Positions 33,457 through 41,378 of a stretch of DNA of 64,000 bases are shown in pieces. The stretch's first letter is position 1; each line of letters opens with the position of its first letter. A program made the translations under genes and the position numbers. This DNA is from Microvirga makkahensis (GTDB lineage Bacteria > Pseudomonadota > Alphaproteobacteria > Rhizobiales > Beijerinckiaceae): contig NZ_WURB01000008.1 in NCBI RefSeq assembly GCF_009830105.1, positions 186,001 to 250,000 of the forward strand, read 5' to 3'. The notes under the pieces are model-generated. The model worked only from the letters and a program-made list of their open reading frames with translations. It did no database searches and was not told the DNA's origin.

Positions 33457-33834
33457 ATGAAGATCTTGAATTTCTTCTCCGGAACGGCCGCTGCTCTGGC
33501 GCTGGTGACCGGTCTGGCCGCCGCCCAGCCTGCCATTGCCCGTGATCGTATGTCCCCCGGCGCTGCCGCCGCCGTCGGTGTCCTGGGCGGCCTTGCTGTC
33601 GGCACCATATTCGGCGCGACGATTGCCCAGCCGGCCTATGCGGCCCCGGCTCCGGTCTATGTTGCGCCTCCGCCGCCACCCCCGCCGGCTCGCGTTTACG
33701 TGGAGGAACCGGCTCCTGTCGTGTACCGCCACCGGCCCCGCAGGGTTTACGTTGAGCACTGCACGACTGAGCGCTTCCGCGAATGGATTCCAGGGTGGGG
33801 TTGGGAATACCGTACCCGTCGGGTATGCAGCTGA
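33457..33834 (+). CDS. Small secreted protein with glycine-zipper-like segment
   Basis: A 125-residue exported protein with signal peptide MKILNFFSGTAAALALVTGL (cleavage after IARD region). A Gly/Ala segment AAVGVLGGLAVGTIFGATIA could insert in a membrane. A proline run in VYVAPPPPPPPARVYVEEP is followed by an Arg/Tyr-rich end with two Cys (EHCTTERFREWIPGWGWEY, VCS). Related in style to other small envelope proteins in this window. Function unknown. It ends in a strong terminator. Confidence 0.75.
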   Translation: MKILNFFSGTAAALALVTGLAAAQPAIARDRMSPGAAAAVGVLGGLAVGTIFGATIAQPAYAAPAPVYVAPPPPPPPARVYVEEPAPVVYRHRPRRVYVEHCTTERFREWIPGWGWEYRTRRVCS

Positions 33835-33858
33835 CGGGCTCTGACCGGTCGTGAGACA

Positions 33859-33883
33859 GGCCCGCATGAATGCGGGCCTTTTC
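33859..33883 (+). terminator. Intrinsic terminator
   Basis: GGCCCGCA/TGCGGGCC stem, TGAA loop, followed by TTTTCTTT, 24 bases after the stop of the secreted-protein gene. Confidence 0.85.
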
Positions 33884-33952
33884 TTTGGGAGTGGGGAGAA
33901 ACCGCGATTCTCCTGCCGCGTTGTCCGGTGAGGCCACAACGCGAGTCCCGTC

Positions 33953-34147
33953 ATGAGCAATACACCGCACGATCAGGCAGACTCTGACCAGACGAAGTTG
34001 AATCCGGGCGACCAGGCCGAGCCGAACGCCCCGGGTGCAGGCGAGAATATCTGCCCCGAATGCAAAGGGAGCGGACGTATCGGCGCCGCCGCCTGCCCGA
34101 ATTGCGGCGGCACGGGCAAGATCATCGAGGGAATCGGCGGGGCCTAG
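33953..34147 (+). CDS. Small zinc-finger protein with DnaJ-like CxxCxGxG repeats
   Basis: A 64-residue soluble protein. The C-terminal half carries two CxxCxGxG-type units, CPECKGSGRI and CPNCGGTGKI, the zinc-binding repeat of DnaJ. The N-terminal 30 residues are acidic and probably disordered. It lacks a J domain and client-binding domain. Such stand-alone zinc ribbons are common in this order, with unknown role. Transcribed alone. Confidence 0.75.
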   Translation: MSNTPHDQADSDQTKLNPGDQAEPNAPGAGENICPECKGSGRIGAAACPNCGGTGKIIEGIGGA

Positions 34148-34257
34148 AGGATCGGAACCGCAAGTGGAGTTTCGCTTTTGCGGAAACCCGACGCCCAACC
34201 ATAGGGTTGGCGCATCGTGCCTTACGAAAAACCGGGGCCGCTTCTTCGCGCCATGCG

Positions 34258-34467
34258 CTAGGGCTTATCGGGTTTCGCCATCCACCGCACGAGCGGCATC
34301 AGCGGTACGATCCAGATCAGGCCGAGCACGATATAGGCGAGGGTCTGGAGAGGCTTGGGCGCTTCCGTGATCCTGCCTTCGGCGATGGCCATGGCAAACA
34401 GCGCGTAGGTGATGATGAAGATCAGCATCACCACCGTTCCAATCAGCTTGCGCAGTCGCATGCCCAT
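34258..34467 (-). CDS. DUF2842 family membrane protein
   Basis: A 69-residue inner-membrane protein with two hydrophobic helices (LIGTVVMLIFIITYALFAMA and TLAYIVLGLIWIVPLMPLVR) ending in the family signature WMAKPDKP. DUF2842 proteins are alphaproteobacterial and uncharacterised. GGAAGGG before ATG 34467 fixes the start. It is divergent from the heme A synthase gene, which together with the membrane location suggests a possible link to respiration. Confidence 0.85.
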   Translation of the reverse strand: MGMRLRKLIGTVVMLIFIITYALFAMAIAEGRITEAPKPLQTLAYIVLGLIWIVPLMPLVRWMAKPDKP

Positions 34468-34583
34468 AGCCACACCCTTCCGGAACACCGCCTGAGAGCG
34501 GTGCGTCATTGACATTGATTGCCTCGCGGCGATCCTGCCTCTATGTGACAAGCCACATCCCGGGTTCAAGTCTTTAATTTCCG

Positions 34584-35681
34584 ATGAGGATGAGCATGGC
34601 TGTCGCAGTCTCACCCGAAGGCGTCCCGTTGGAGCGCCTGCCTGAAACCGAAGCGCCGCAAGCCGGGTCCCGTACACTCGTGCGTGCCTGGATCTACACT
34701 CTTGCGGCCCTGGTCGTGCTGATGATTGCGGTCGGAGGAGCCACGCGCCTGACGGGCTCCGGTTTGTCCATCACGGAATGGAAGCCGGTGACCGGCGCCA
34801 TCCCGCCCCTGACGGATCAGGCTTGGCAGGCCGAGTTCGAGAAGTACCAGCGGATTTCGCAATATGAACTCGTCAACAAGGGCATGACCTTGTCCGAATT
34901 CAAGTTCATCTATGCCTGGGAATGGGGACATCGGCAGCTCGGCCGCCTCATCGGTCTCGTGTTCTTCGTGCCTTTGATCTGGTTCTGGTTCCGGGGCACC
35001 ATCAAAGGGAAGATGGCCCTGACGCTTCTCGGCATCGGCGCCTTGGGAGGGCTTCAGGGCGCGATCGGCTGGATCATGGTTGCCTCGGGTCTCGAGCCCG
35101 GCATGACGGCCGTTGCTCCGATCAAGCTCGCCCTGCACCTGACAGTCGCAAGCGTCATTCTCGCCTGCCTGGTCTGGGTGGCGGCAGGTCTGAAGGACCG
35201 AAGCGCCTTCCCGACCGAGGCCGGTTCGGGCTTTGCTCCCCATGTTCTTGTCGGCCTGGTTCTGGCCCAGATTGTTTTGGGCGGCCTCGTCGCGGGTTCT
35301 AAGGCGGGGTACACCTATAACACCTGGCCGCTCATGGATGGCTCACTGATCCCGCCTTCATCGGCCCTGTTCGTGGTGAAACCCTGGATCGAGAACTTCG
35401 TCGACAACGTTCTCCTCGTTCAGTTCAACCATCGGGTCCTCGCCTACGCGCTTGTCGCCTTCGCGCTCTGGCACGCCTGGACCATGCATCGCCGGGCGCC
35501 TGGATCGGGGGCGGCCCGCCGCGCCAAGGGCATTGCGGGGCTTGCCGCAGCGCAGATGGCGCTCGGCATCGTCACGCTGCTTCTTGTGGTGCCGCTCTGG
35601 GCCGGGCTGGCGCATCAGGTCCTCGCCATGGCCGTGCTCGCCATGGTCGTCGTCCATGCCCGTATGTGCGTCGCCAAATAG
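34584..35681 (+). CDS. ctaA: Heme A synthase, COX15/CtaA type
   Basis: A 365-residue inner-membrane enzyme that oxidises the C8 methyl of heme O to make heme A for cytochrome aa3 oxidase. Eight hydrophobic segments are visible. Heme-ligand histidines lie in WEWGHRQLGRLIGL, LALHLTVA, QFNHRVLAYAL and LAHQVLAM, in the duplicated four-helix layout. RLTGSGLSITEWKPVTGAIP and GYTYNTWPLMDG are family marks of the COX15 branch. Start could be any of ATG 34584, 34590 or 34596. A terminator follows. Confidence 0.93.
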   Translation: MRMSMAVAVSPEGVPLERLPETEAPQAGSRTLVRAWIYTLAALVVLMIAVGGATRLTGSGLSITEWKPVTGAIPPLTDQAWQAEFEKYQRISQYELVNKGMTLSEFKFIYAWEWGHRQLGRLIGLVFFVPLIWFWFRGTIKGKMALTLLGIGALGGLQGAIGWIMVASGLEPGMTAVAPIKLALHLTVASVILACLVWVAAGLKDRSAFPTEAGSGFAPHVLVGLVLAQIVLGGLVAGSKAGYTYNTWPLMDGSLIPPSSALFVVKPWIENFVDNVLLVQFNHRVLAYALVAFALWHAWTMHRRAPGSGAARRAKGIAGLAAAQMALGIVTLLLVVPLWAGLAHQVLAMAVLAMVVVHARMCVAK

Positions 35682-35684
35682 AAA

Positions 35685-35704
35685 GGGCGGCCCTGAGGCC
35701 GCCC
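35685..35704. terminator. Bidirectional terminator between ctaA and a convergent gene
   Basis: Perfect 8-bp stem GGGCGGCC/GGCCGCCC with a CTGA loop, four bases after the ctaA stop and 25 bases beyond the end of the opposing gene. Confidence 0.7.
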
Positions 35705-35729
35705 GAACTCCATGCCGTCCTGCCGATGC

Positions 35730-36146
35730 TTAACGGATGACCTGGACAATGCGGCGGGTGCCAGGATCGACCAGGACCGGGGTGTCGTTGACCACGGTGT
35801 AGCGATACTGGGTCACGCCATATTCGGCCGGAACCTCATAGAACTCCACGCCCGAAGCGGGCAGGGTCGCGCCGACACGAACCTCTTGCGTATAGCGGTA
35901 GGACGGGACCTCCTGCTGCACGACGTACTGGCGGAAGCGAGGCTGAGCGTCGCCGGCGAGGCCACCCACGATGGCACCGGTCACGCCGCCGACGGCTGCG
36001 CCGATCGGGCCGCCGACGATCGCGCCGCCGACGGCGCCCGTCGCCGCACCGGCAGCAGCGCCACCAGCCGCCGGGTCCTGGGCGAAAGCGCCAACCGGGG
36101 CCAGGGCCGCAAGAATAGCGCCTGCAAACAGAATCTTCTTCGACAT
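35730..36146 (-). CDS. DUF1236 secreted protein with glycine zipper
   Basis: A 138-residue exported protein. The signal peptide (MSKKILFAGAILAALAPVGA, cleavage after FAQ) precedes a long Gly/Ala glycine-zipper segment (about 27-66, GGAAAGAATGAVGGAIVGGP). The DUF1236-like C-terminus reads VGATLPASGVEFYEVPAEYG, YRYTVVNDTPVLVDPGTRRI. Members are common in Hyphomicrobiales envelopes; the C-terminal domain may bind a wall polymer, but function is not known. AGCTGACAC precedes the ATG; no clear ribosome site. Confidence 0.8.
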   Translation of the reverse strand: MSKKILFAGAILAALAPVGAFAQDPAAGGAAAGAATGAVGGAIVGGPIGAAVGGVTGAIVGGLAGDAQPRFRQYVVQQEVPSYRYTQEVRVGATLPASGVEFYEVPAEYGVTQYRYTVVNDTPVLVDPGTRRIVQVIR

Positions 36147-36574
36147 GTGTCAGCTCCATTCAACTGTTGAAGTCGGGAGCTTAACGACCAGGCAATAAGG
36201 TGGTTCCGGCAATGGTTGAAAGTTGCTCGATGGGGTGCTTCCAAGGATAAGTTCCTGAATTTTTGTTCATCGCCATGGATCGAAAACTGCATTCTTCCAT
36301 TGGAATCTGGTCTTGCGGCTCAGGATTCTGCTCGATTGCTTCGTCGCTGCTCTCACCGTTGCGGTCTACGCATGAGGGTCCGGCATGTGCGGGCATATCT
36401 TCCTGACGTTGCGTTATGCGTTTTTGCGTGAAAGTCTGAGCTCTGCTTGGGGATATGCACAGAGTGATCGAAGGCGGAGTTAGGAAATCAGGTCTTGTTC
36501 TGATACAGATGAACAGTATTAAGCTCGCATTAACCGAGGGCGGCGGGCTTTTTTAGACTTATGAGGAGTCAGGC
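36147..36574. other. 428-base intergenic region upstream of parA
   Basis: No supported gene. It holds a short palindrome TTCAACTGTTGAA (36157-36169), an AT-richer centre and the parA promoter; AGGAG lies just before the parA ATG. It is one of the longer non-coding stretches and could host a small RNA or partition-like site, though no repeated operator is visible. Confidence 0.4.
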
Positions 36575-37252
36575 ATGAACGTGCTGGTCTTTGCTTCGCG
36601 GAAAGGCGGCTCTGGTAAGAGCACGCTCGCTGCTCATCTCGCGAGCTATATTGCCAACCCGTCGCGTAAGACCTTGCTGATCGACAACGATCCGCAGGGG
36701 TCTCTTTCTCTGTGGCACAAGATCCGTGATCAGGAGTATCTCGGCCTGAAGCACAACGTGCGTAATCTTGGGGAAGCCCTGAAAGAGGCCAAGCGCGAAG
36801 GTTACGAGTGGGTTCTGATCGACACGCCGCCGAACAAGTCGCATATCGTGGCCGAATCCATCAGACATGCCACGCTCGTGATCGTCCCCACACGGGCTAG
36901 CCTGTTCGACATCGCGGCCCTGCAGGATACGGTCGCCATCGCCAGGGAGCTGCGCAAGCCCTACGCCGCCGTGATCAATGCCGCGCCGGCCAAGCACGGC
37001 GATGCGGAGGCCGCCGTGGTGGCCGATGCCCGCGGCGCGCTGAATGCCCTGCAGGTCCCTGTCTGGGCGGGCCAGATCACCCATCGCCCCGAGCTGACTC
37101 TTGCTCTCGCGACGGGTGAAGGGGCCAGGGAGTACCAGCCGAACTCCCAGGGTGCCGAGGAAATCGGGCGGCTCTGGACGGCCTTGGAGCGCTCGTTGAG
37201 CGCCATTCACAACACCTACAAGAAAAGCGGTGGTTCCTCGCGCGCCGCGTGA
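36575..37252 (+). CDS. ParA family ATPase, orphan
   Basis: A 225-residue MinD/ParA-type ATPase. Deviant Walker A SRKGGSGKSTLAAHLASYIA carries both the signature Lys and the P-loop Lys. DNDPQGSLSLW is the A' motif and WVLIDTPPNKSH the Walker B. No N-terminal DNA-binding domain, so it is a small ParA. No parB, CheW or cellulose gene lies beside it, so the cargo is unknown; orphan ParAs may position chemotaxis arrays, carboxysomes, PHA granules or plasmids. A phaC gene lies 9 kb away. Confidence 0.88.
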   Translation: MNVLVFASRKGGSGKSTLAAHLASYIANPSRKTLLIDNDPQGSLSLWHKIRDQEYLGLKHNVRNLGEALKEAKREGYEWVLIDTPPNKSHIVAESIRHATLVIVPTRASLFDIAALQDTVAIARELRKPYAAVINAAPAKHGDAEAAVVADARGALNALQVPVWAGQITHRPELTLALATGEGAREYQPNSQGAEEIGRLWTALERSLSAIHNTYKKSGGSSRAA

Positions 37253-37277
37253 TTGAAGCCTGAGCGGTTCAAAGAAG

Positions 37278-37300
37278 AAAGGCGGCTCCGGGCCGCCTTT
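37278..37300 (+). terminator. Intrinsic terminator of parA
   Basis: AAAGGCGG/CCGCCTTT stem (plus an inner C-G pair) followed by ATTG, 25 bases after the stop. Confidence 0.7.
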
Positions 37301-37315
37301 ATTGTGGTCGTTTGT

Positions 37316-37403
37316 CCCTCACGGCCGGGCTTGTCCCGGCCATCTCGATCCTCCAGAGCGCGGCGTTCCATCGAGCGGCATCACCGGCCTTGTGCCGGTG
37401 ATG
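37316..37403. repeat. Dispersed palindromic repeat, copy 1
   Basis: Two modules are present: GGCCGGG-CTTGT-CCCGGCC (37323-37341) and CATCACCGGC-CTTGT-GCCGGTGATG (37379-37403). Both share the CTTGT loop. Related elements occur at 38826, 43139 and 59564. Confidence 0.75.
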
Positions 37404-37437
37404 AGGTGCAGACAGCCGGAACTCCACTTAGGAATTC

Positions 37438-38721
37438 CTAAGCCGCATCGAGAGCCTGGTTGAGATCCTCGATCAGGTCTTCCTTGTCTTCGAGGCCGAT
37501 CGAAAGGCGAACCACCTCCGGTCCCGCTCCGGCCTGGGTCTTCTGCTCGTCGGAGAGCTGGCGGTGCGTCGTCGAGGCCGGGTGGATCACCAGCGATCGC
37601 GTGTCGCCGATATTGGCGAGATGCGAGAAGAGCTTGAGATTCGAGACCAGCTTCACTCCCGCCTCGTAGCCTCCCTTCAGGCCGAACGTGAACACGGCGC
37701 CTGCGCCTTTCGGGCAATACTGCTTGGCAAGGTTGTGGTAGCGGTCGGAGCGCAGGCCCGGATAGCTGACCCAGGACACCTTGCTGTGGTTTGCCAGGTG
37801 CTCGGCAACCGCCAGGGCGTTGTCCGAATGGCGCTGCATGCGAAGCGGCAGGGTCTCGATGCCGTTCAGGATCAGGAAGGCGTTGAAGGGCGAGAGGGCG
37901 GGGCCGAGATCGCGCAGGCCGAGCACGCGGGCGGCAATCGCGAAGCCGAAATTGCCGAAGGTCTCGGCCAGCACCATGCCTCCGTATTCGGGGCGCGGCT
38001 TGGAGAGCATCGGATAGCGGTCGTCGCCCGCGAAATTGAATGACCCCCCGTCCACGATCAGACCGCCCACCGAATTGCCGTGCCCGCCGAGGAACTTGGT
38101 CGCGGAATGCACGATGATGTCGGCGCCGTGTTCGAACGGGCGGATCAGGTAGGGGCTCGCCATCGTGTTGTCGACGATGAACGGGATGCGATGCTTCTTG
38201 GCAATGGCGGCAATCGCCTGAAGATCGACGATCACGCCGCCCGGGTTGGCGATCGATTCGACGAAGATCGCCTTCGTGCGCGGAGTGATGGCAGCCTCGA
38301 AGCTCGACGGATCGTCGGAATCGGCCCAGACCACGTTCCACCCGAAGTTCTTGTAGGCGTGGTTGAACTGGTTGATCGAGCCGCCATAGAGCTTCCGTGC
38401 CGCGATGAACTCATCGCCTGGCTGGAGCAGCGTGTGGAAGGTCAGGAACTCCGCCGCGTGGCCCGACGCAACCGCAAGAGCCGCCGTGCCGCCTTCCAGG
38501 GCGGCGACGCGCTCCTCCAGCACGGAGCAGGTCGGATTGCCGATACGGGAATAGATGTTGCCGAAGGCCTGAAGGCCGAAGAGGGAAGCCGCATGGTCCA
38601 CGTCGTCGAACACGAACGACGTGGTCTGGTAGATCGGCGTCGCGCGGGCGCCGGTCGCGGCATCCGGGGCAGCCCCCGCGTGAATGGCAAGCGTGTCGAA
38701 GCCCGGCAAACGGTCAGTCAT
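37438..38721 (-). CDS. metY: O-acetylhomoserine sulfhydrylase
   Basis: A 427-residue PLP enzyme of the Cys/Met metabolism family, which condenses O-acetyl-homoserine with sulfide to homocysteine. Visible are HAGAAPDAATGARATPIYQT, FGNIYSRIGNPTCSVLEERV, LYGGSINQFNHAYKNFGWNV and the PLP-lysine site SATKFLGGHGNSVGG. Length near 430 and the long N-terminal block distinguish MetY from MetB/MetC. AGGAAAAGGG lies before the ATG. A promoter with an overlapping inverted repeat is at 38763-38791. No SAM-II riboswitch motif is seen. Confidence 0.92.
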   Translation of the reverse strand: MTDRLPGFDTLAIHAGAAPDAATGARATPIYQTTSFVFDDVDHAASLFGLQAFGNIYSRIGNPTCSVLEERVAALEGGTAALAVASGHAAEFLTFHTLLQPGDEFIAARKLYGGSINQFNHAYKNFGWNVVWADSDDPSSFEAAITPRTKAIFVESIANPGGVIVDLQAIAAIAKKHRIPFIVDNTMASPYLIRPFEHGADIIVHSATKFLGGHGNSVGGLIVDGGSFNFAGDDRYPMLSKPRPEYGGMVLAETFGNFGFAIAARVLGLRDLGPALSPFNAFLILNGIETLPLRMQRHSDNALAVAEHLANHSKVSWVSYPGLRSDRYHNLAKQYCPKGAGAVFTFGLKGGYEAGVKLVSNLKLFSHLANIGDTRSLVIHPASTTHRQLSDEQKTQAGAGPEVVRLSIGLEDKEDLIEDLNQALDAA

Positions 38722-38762
38722 GGCAGGAGCCCTTTTCCTCTCGAGAATGATGTTCCGTTCTC

Positions 38763-38791
38763 TTTAAAGAACGAAACGTTCGTCCGGTCAA
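38763..38791 (-). promoter_or_regulatory. metY promoter with inverted repeat in the spacer
   Basis: On the minus strand TTGACC (38786-38791) and TTTAAA (38763-38768) are 17 bases apart. The spacer contains the inverted repeat GAACGAAACGTTC (38769-38781), a likely repressor operator. A second imperfect repeat, GTTCTCTTTAAAGAAC, covers the -10. Confidence 0.6.
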
Positions 38792-38825
38792 GGAGGCTTG
38801 AGTTGAATGCGGGCGGCGCCATCGC

Positions 38826-38952
38826 GGGGTCATCACGGGCTCTGTGCCTGTAATCCCGACCGGTCACGGCGGGGTGATTGTCCTCATCGAGGTGGCCGGG
38901 ATTGTCACCGGATCAGGTCCCGGGACGGCCATGACGGCAGGACCGTGACGAG
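38826..38952. repeat. Dispersed palindromic repeat, copy 2 (degenerate)
   Basis: Contains diverged forms of both modules: GTCATCACGGGC...GCCTGTAAT, and GGCCGGGA...CCCGGGACGGCCATGAC. It fills the gap between metY and the CoA-binding protein gene. Confidence 0.55.
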
Positions 38953-38961
38953 AGCGCATCA

Positions 38962-39486
38962 TCAGGGGCGATTGAGGCCGAGCTTCTGGAAGCCTTTTCC
39001 GGAGAGAACCGGCTTCTTCGAACTCAACATCCGAGAGTTCACGCCCTGCCAGGAGATCTCGCCGGAGAGCCGCCCGAACTCGATCTTGGGGCAGCGGTCC
39101 ATGACGACCTTGATTCCCTTGGCCTCGGCCCTCGCCGCCGCCTCGTCGTTGCGGACCGAGAGCTGCATCCAGATCACCTTCGGCAGCGGATCGAGCGCGA
39201 GGGCTTCGTCCGTGAGGGGGCCTGCCGCTTCCGAGTTGCGGAAGATCTCGACCATGTCGATGGGGCCGGGCACCTCGGCGAGAGAGCCGTAGACCTTTTT
39301 GCCGAGCAGTTCGGTGCCTGCGATTCCCGGGTTGACGGGAATGACGTCGTAGCCCCGCTCCAGCAGGTACTTGGTGACGATCCAGCTCGGGCGGGCGGGA
39401 TTCGCGGAGGCTCCCACGAGCGCGATGGTCTTCACGCTGTTGAGAATGCCGCGGATGTAATCGTTCGGGTAATTGCTGTGATCCAT
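38962..39486 (-). CDS. CoA-binding domain protein (YccU family)
   Basis: A 174-residue cytosolic protein with one Rossmann-type CoA_binding_2 domain: KTIALVGASANPARPSWIVT, RGYDVIPVNPG, GPIDMVEIFRNSE and VVMDRCPKIEF. It matches the N-terminal domain of acyl-CoA synthetases but lacks any ligase domain; the role is unknown. Its position ahead of metY in the same direction is a frequent pairing in this order as I recall. Start at 39486 is by family alignment; neither this ATG nor the one at 39537 has a good ribosome site. Confidence 0.82.
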   Translation of the reverse strand: MDHSNYPNDYIRGILNSVKTIALVGASANPARPSWIVTKYLLERGYDVIPVNPGIAGTELLGKKVYGSLAEVPGPIDMVEIFRNSEAAGPLTDEALALDPLPKVIWMQLSVRNDEAAARAEAKGIKVVMDRCPKIEFGRLSGEISWQGVNSRMLSSKKPVLSGKGFQKLGLNRP

Positions 39487-39535
39487 GGCGAGACCGTATG
39501 GGATAGGGCAGGGCAGTTCAATGAGCATTTGAGGC

Positions 39536-39973
39536 ATGGCATCCCATCATCCGATCATGACCAAGGAAGACCTGATCGCCTTCCTCGACCGGGAATTTCC
39601 CCAGATCCATATGGGCGGGCAGAGCTACTTCCTGGAGGACATCGGGCCGCTCTCCGCGCGGATGCGCATGGACTATCATGATCGGCATCTCAGGCCCGGG
39701 GGCACCATTTCGGGGCCAGCCATGATGACCTTGGCGGATCTCGCGCTCTATGCCGCGATCCTTGGCCAGATCGGCCCCGTGGCGCTGGCCGTCACCACGA
39801 GCCTCAACTTCAATTTTCTCAGAAAACCCGAGCCGCGCGCCCTGATCGCGGATTGCAGGCTCCTTAAGCTCGGGAGGCGTCTCGCCGTGGGTGAGGTGTC
39901 GATCTTCTCCGAAGGCAGCCCGGATGTGGTCTGCCATGCGACGGGGACCTATTCCATTCCGGAACGCCGCTAA
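39536..39973 (+). CDS. PaaI-type hotdog-fold thioesterase
   Basis: A 145-residue acyl-CoA thioesterase of the PaaI/DUF4442 hotdog group. The catalytic helix region reads RPGGTISGPAMMTLADLALY, followed by AVTTSLNFNFLRKPEP and a regular strand pattern to ATGTYSIP. Typical substrates are phenylacetyl-type or short acyl-CoA thioesters; the actual one is not clear. A second possible start is ATG 39557 (MTKEDL). The first codon overlaps the divergent CoA-binding frame's upstream region. Confidence 0.82.
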   Translation: MASHHPIMTKEDLIAFLDREFPQIHMGGQSYFLEDIGPLSARMRMDYHDRHLRPGGTISGPAMMTLADLALYAAILGQIGPVALAVTTSLNFNFLRKPEPRALIADCRLLKLGRRLAVGEVSIFSEGSPDVVCHATGTYSIPERR

Positions 39974-39982
39974 ACCCGTGGG

Positions 39983-40621
39983 TCAGGATGAGGGCTGCTT
40001 CCGAGCAGCAGCCAGCGCATCGTCGATTTCCCGCGCGCGGACGGCCGCAGGACGGGAGCTGATCCGCTGCCAATATGCTTCGAAGGCCGGGCGCTTTTCG
40101 AGCGTGCCGAACATCATGCCCCAGCCGATCTGCGAACCGACATAGACATCCGCCGCACCGAAGTGGTCGCCGGCGATGTATTCTGATTGGGTGACGGCAT
40201 ATTCCAGGGCGTTCACGACATCGTTCATGCCGCCATAGCCGACCATGCCGCGTCGTTCGTCGGGCACTTCAAAGCCCAAGGCCTTGTTGCTGATAGCGGC
40301 CTCGACGGGACCGGCGGCAAAGAACATCCAGCGGTAATAGGGGCCGCGGCGGAGGTCGCCGGGCGGCGGTGCGAGCCCGGTTTCCGGGAAGGCATCGGCC
40401 AGGTAAGCGCAGATGGCTGCCGCTTCCGTGACGACGGTGCCGTTGTGAATGATCGTCGGCACCTTGCCCATGGGGTTGAAGGCGAGATAGTCCGGGCTCT
40501 TCATGGCGGTGCCGAACTCGAGAACCTCAGTCCTGTAGGGGTGGCCGACCTCCTCCAGCATCCAGCGGACGATTCGTCCGCGCGACATGGGATTGGTATA
40601 GAAAACGAGGTCTTCGGCCAT
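39983..40621 (-). CDS. Glutathione S-transferase family protein
   Basis: A 212-residue cytosolic GST. The N-terminal thioredoxin-like domain has FYTNPMSRGRIVRWMLEEVG, KVPTIIHNGTVVTEAAAICA (the cis-Pro VPTI and the TEAAAI glutathione contact). The C-terminal helical domain ends with SSRPAAVRAREID. Catalytic residue is probably Ser13 or an adjacent Asn. Start set at ATG 40621; the extension to 40681 reads unlike the family. Confidence 0.88.
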   Translation of the reverse strand: MAEDLVFYTNPMSRGRIVRWMLEEVGHPYRTEVLEFGTAMKSPDYLAFNPMGKVPTIIHNGTVVTEAAAICAYLADAFPETGLAPPPGDLRRGPYYRWMFFAAGPVEAAISNKALGFEVPDERRGMVGYGGMNDVVNALEYAVTQSEYIAGDHFGAADVYVGSQIGWGMMFGTLEKRPAFEAYWQRISSRPAAVRAREIDDALAAARKQPSS

Positions 40622-40798
40622 CGCTGGTTCTCGTAATAGGGAGGCGGGAACGACGATAGACTTGAGGCTGTGAAGATGCAATCGGGCCCGGGGGTGATGT
40701 GGTCTTACAATACCACATGTGAGGTATTATGGTACCTATAGCGCATAAGCTGCTGAAAAATAATGATTTTACTGTGATACGGCTGGGCATGATTGCCG

Positions 40799-40827
40799 TT
40801 GACTTGAGAAATAAAAATCACTAAACA
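40799..40827 (+). promoter_or_regulatory. rplM-rpsI promoter
   Basis: TTGACT (40799-40804), 17-base AT-rich spacer, TAAACA (40822-40827). It is in a locally AT-rich stretch, unlike the surrounding DNA. Confidence 0.65.
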
Positions 40828-40838
40828 CCTCTCACTCG

Positions 40839-40860
40839 CCGCCGCATCTCGCGGCGGTTT
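40839..40860 (+). promoter_or_regulatory. Hairpin in the rplM leader
   Basis: CCGCCGC/GCGGCGG stem with ATCTC loop and a short TTT just after, placed about 11 bases past the predicted -10 and 50 bases before the L13 start. It could be an attenuator or a 5' protein-binding structure. Confidence 0.5.
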
Positions 40861-40910
40861 GTCGTTTTCAGAACCTGAGCCCAAGACGGGCTCCAACGGG
40901 AAACAGCGCA

Positions 40911-41375
40911 ATGAAGACTACGACTTCGCTGAAGCCCGCCGAGGTCGAGAAGAAGTGGGTTTTGATCGACGCGGAGGGCCTCGTTGTGGGCCGCCTCGCT
41001 TCGATCGTTGCCATGCGCCTGCGTGGCAAGCACAAGGCGAACTACACGCCCCACGTCGACTGCGGCGACAATGTTATCGTCATCAACGCCGACAAGGTGG
41101 TGTTCACCGGCCGCAAGCGCGAGCAGAAGGTGTACTACCATCACACCGGTTATCCGGGCGGCATCAAGGAGCGCACCGCCAAGTTCATCCTGGACGGTCG
41201 CTTCCCTGAGCGCGTGGTCGAGAAGGCCGTGGAGCGCATGCTCCCGCGCGGCCCGCTTTTCCGCCAGATCATGGGCAACCTGCGCGTCTACGGCGGCGCT
41301 GAGCATCCGCATGCGGCTCAGCAGCCGGAAGTGCTGGACGTGGCTGCCCTGAATGCCAAGAACGTGAGGGCCTAA
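40911..41375 (+). CDS. rplM: Ribosomal protein L13
   Basis: A 154-residue 50S subunit protein, full length. Conserved blocks: [87 protein letters not shown] and [15 protein letters not shown]. It is co-transcribed with rpsI, which starts three bases after its stop. AACGGGAAACAGCGCA before the ATG gives a modest ribosome site. Confidence 0.98.
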   Translation: MKTTTSLKPAEVEKKWVLIDAEGLVVGRLASIVAMRLRGKHKANYTPHVDCGDNVIVINADKVVFTGRKREQKVYYHHTGYPGGIKERTAKFILDGRFPERVVEKAVERMLPRGPLFRQIMGNLRVYGGAEHPHAAQQPEVLDVAALNAKNVRA

Positions 41376-41378
41376 TCC

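Noticed and set aside
33953..34147. Truncated DnaJ chaperone
   Set aside because: Two zinc-repeat units occur in an intact short ORF with its own start and no J-domain remnants; better read as a stand-alone small zinc protein.
38722..38800. SAM-II riboswitch upstream of metY
   Set aside because: The expected conserved UGAUUU and GCUAAA elements are absent; the region instead shows a promoter with inverted repeats.
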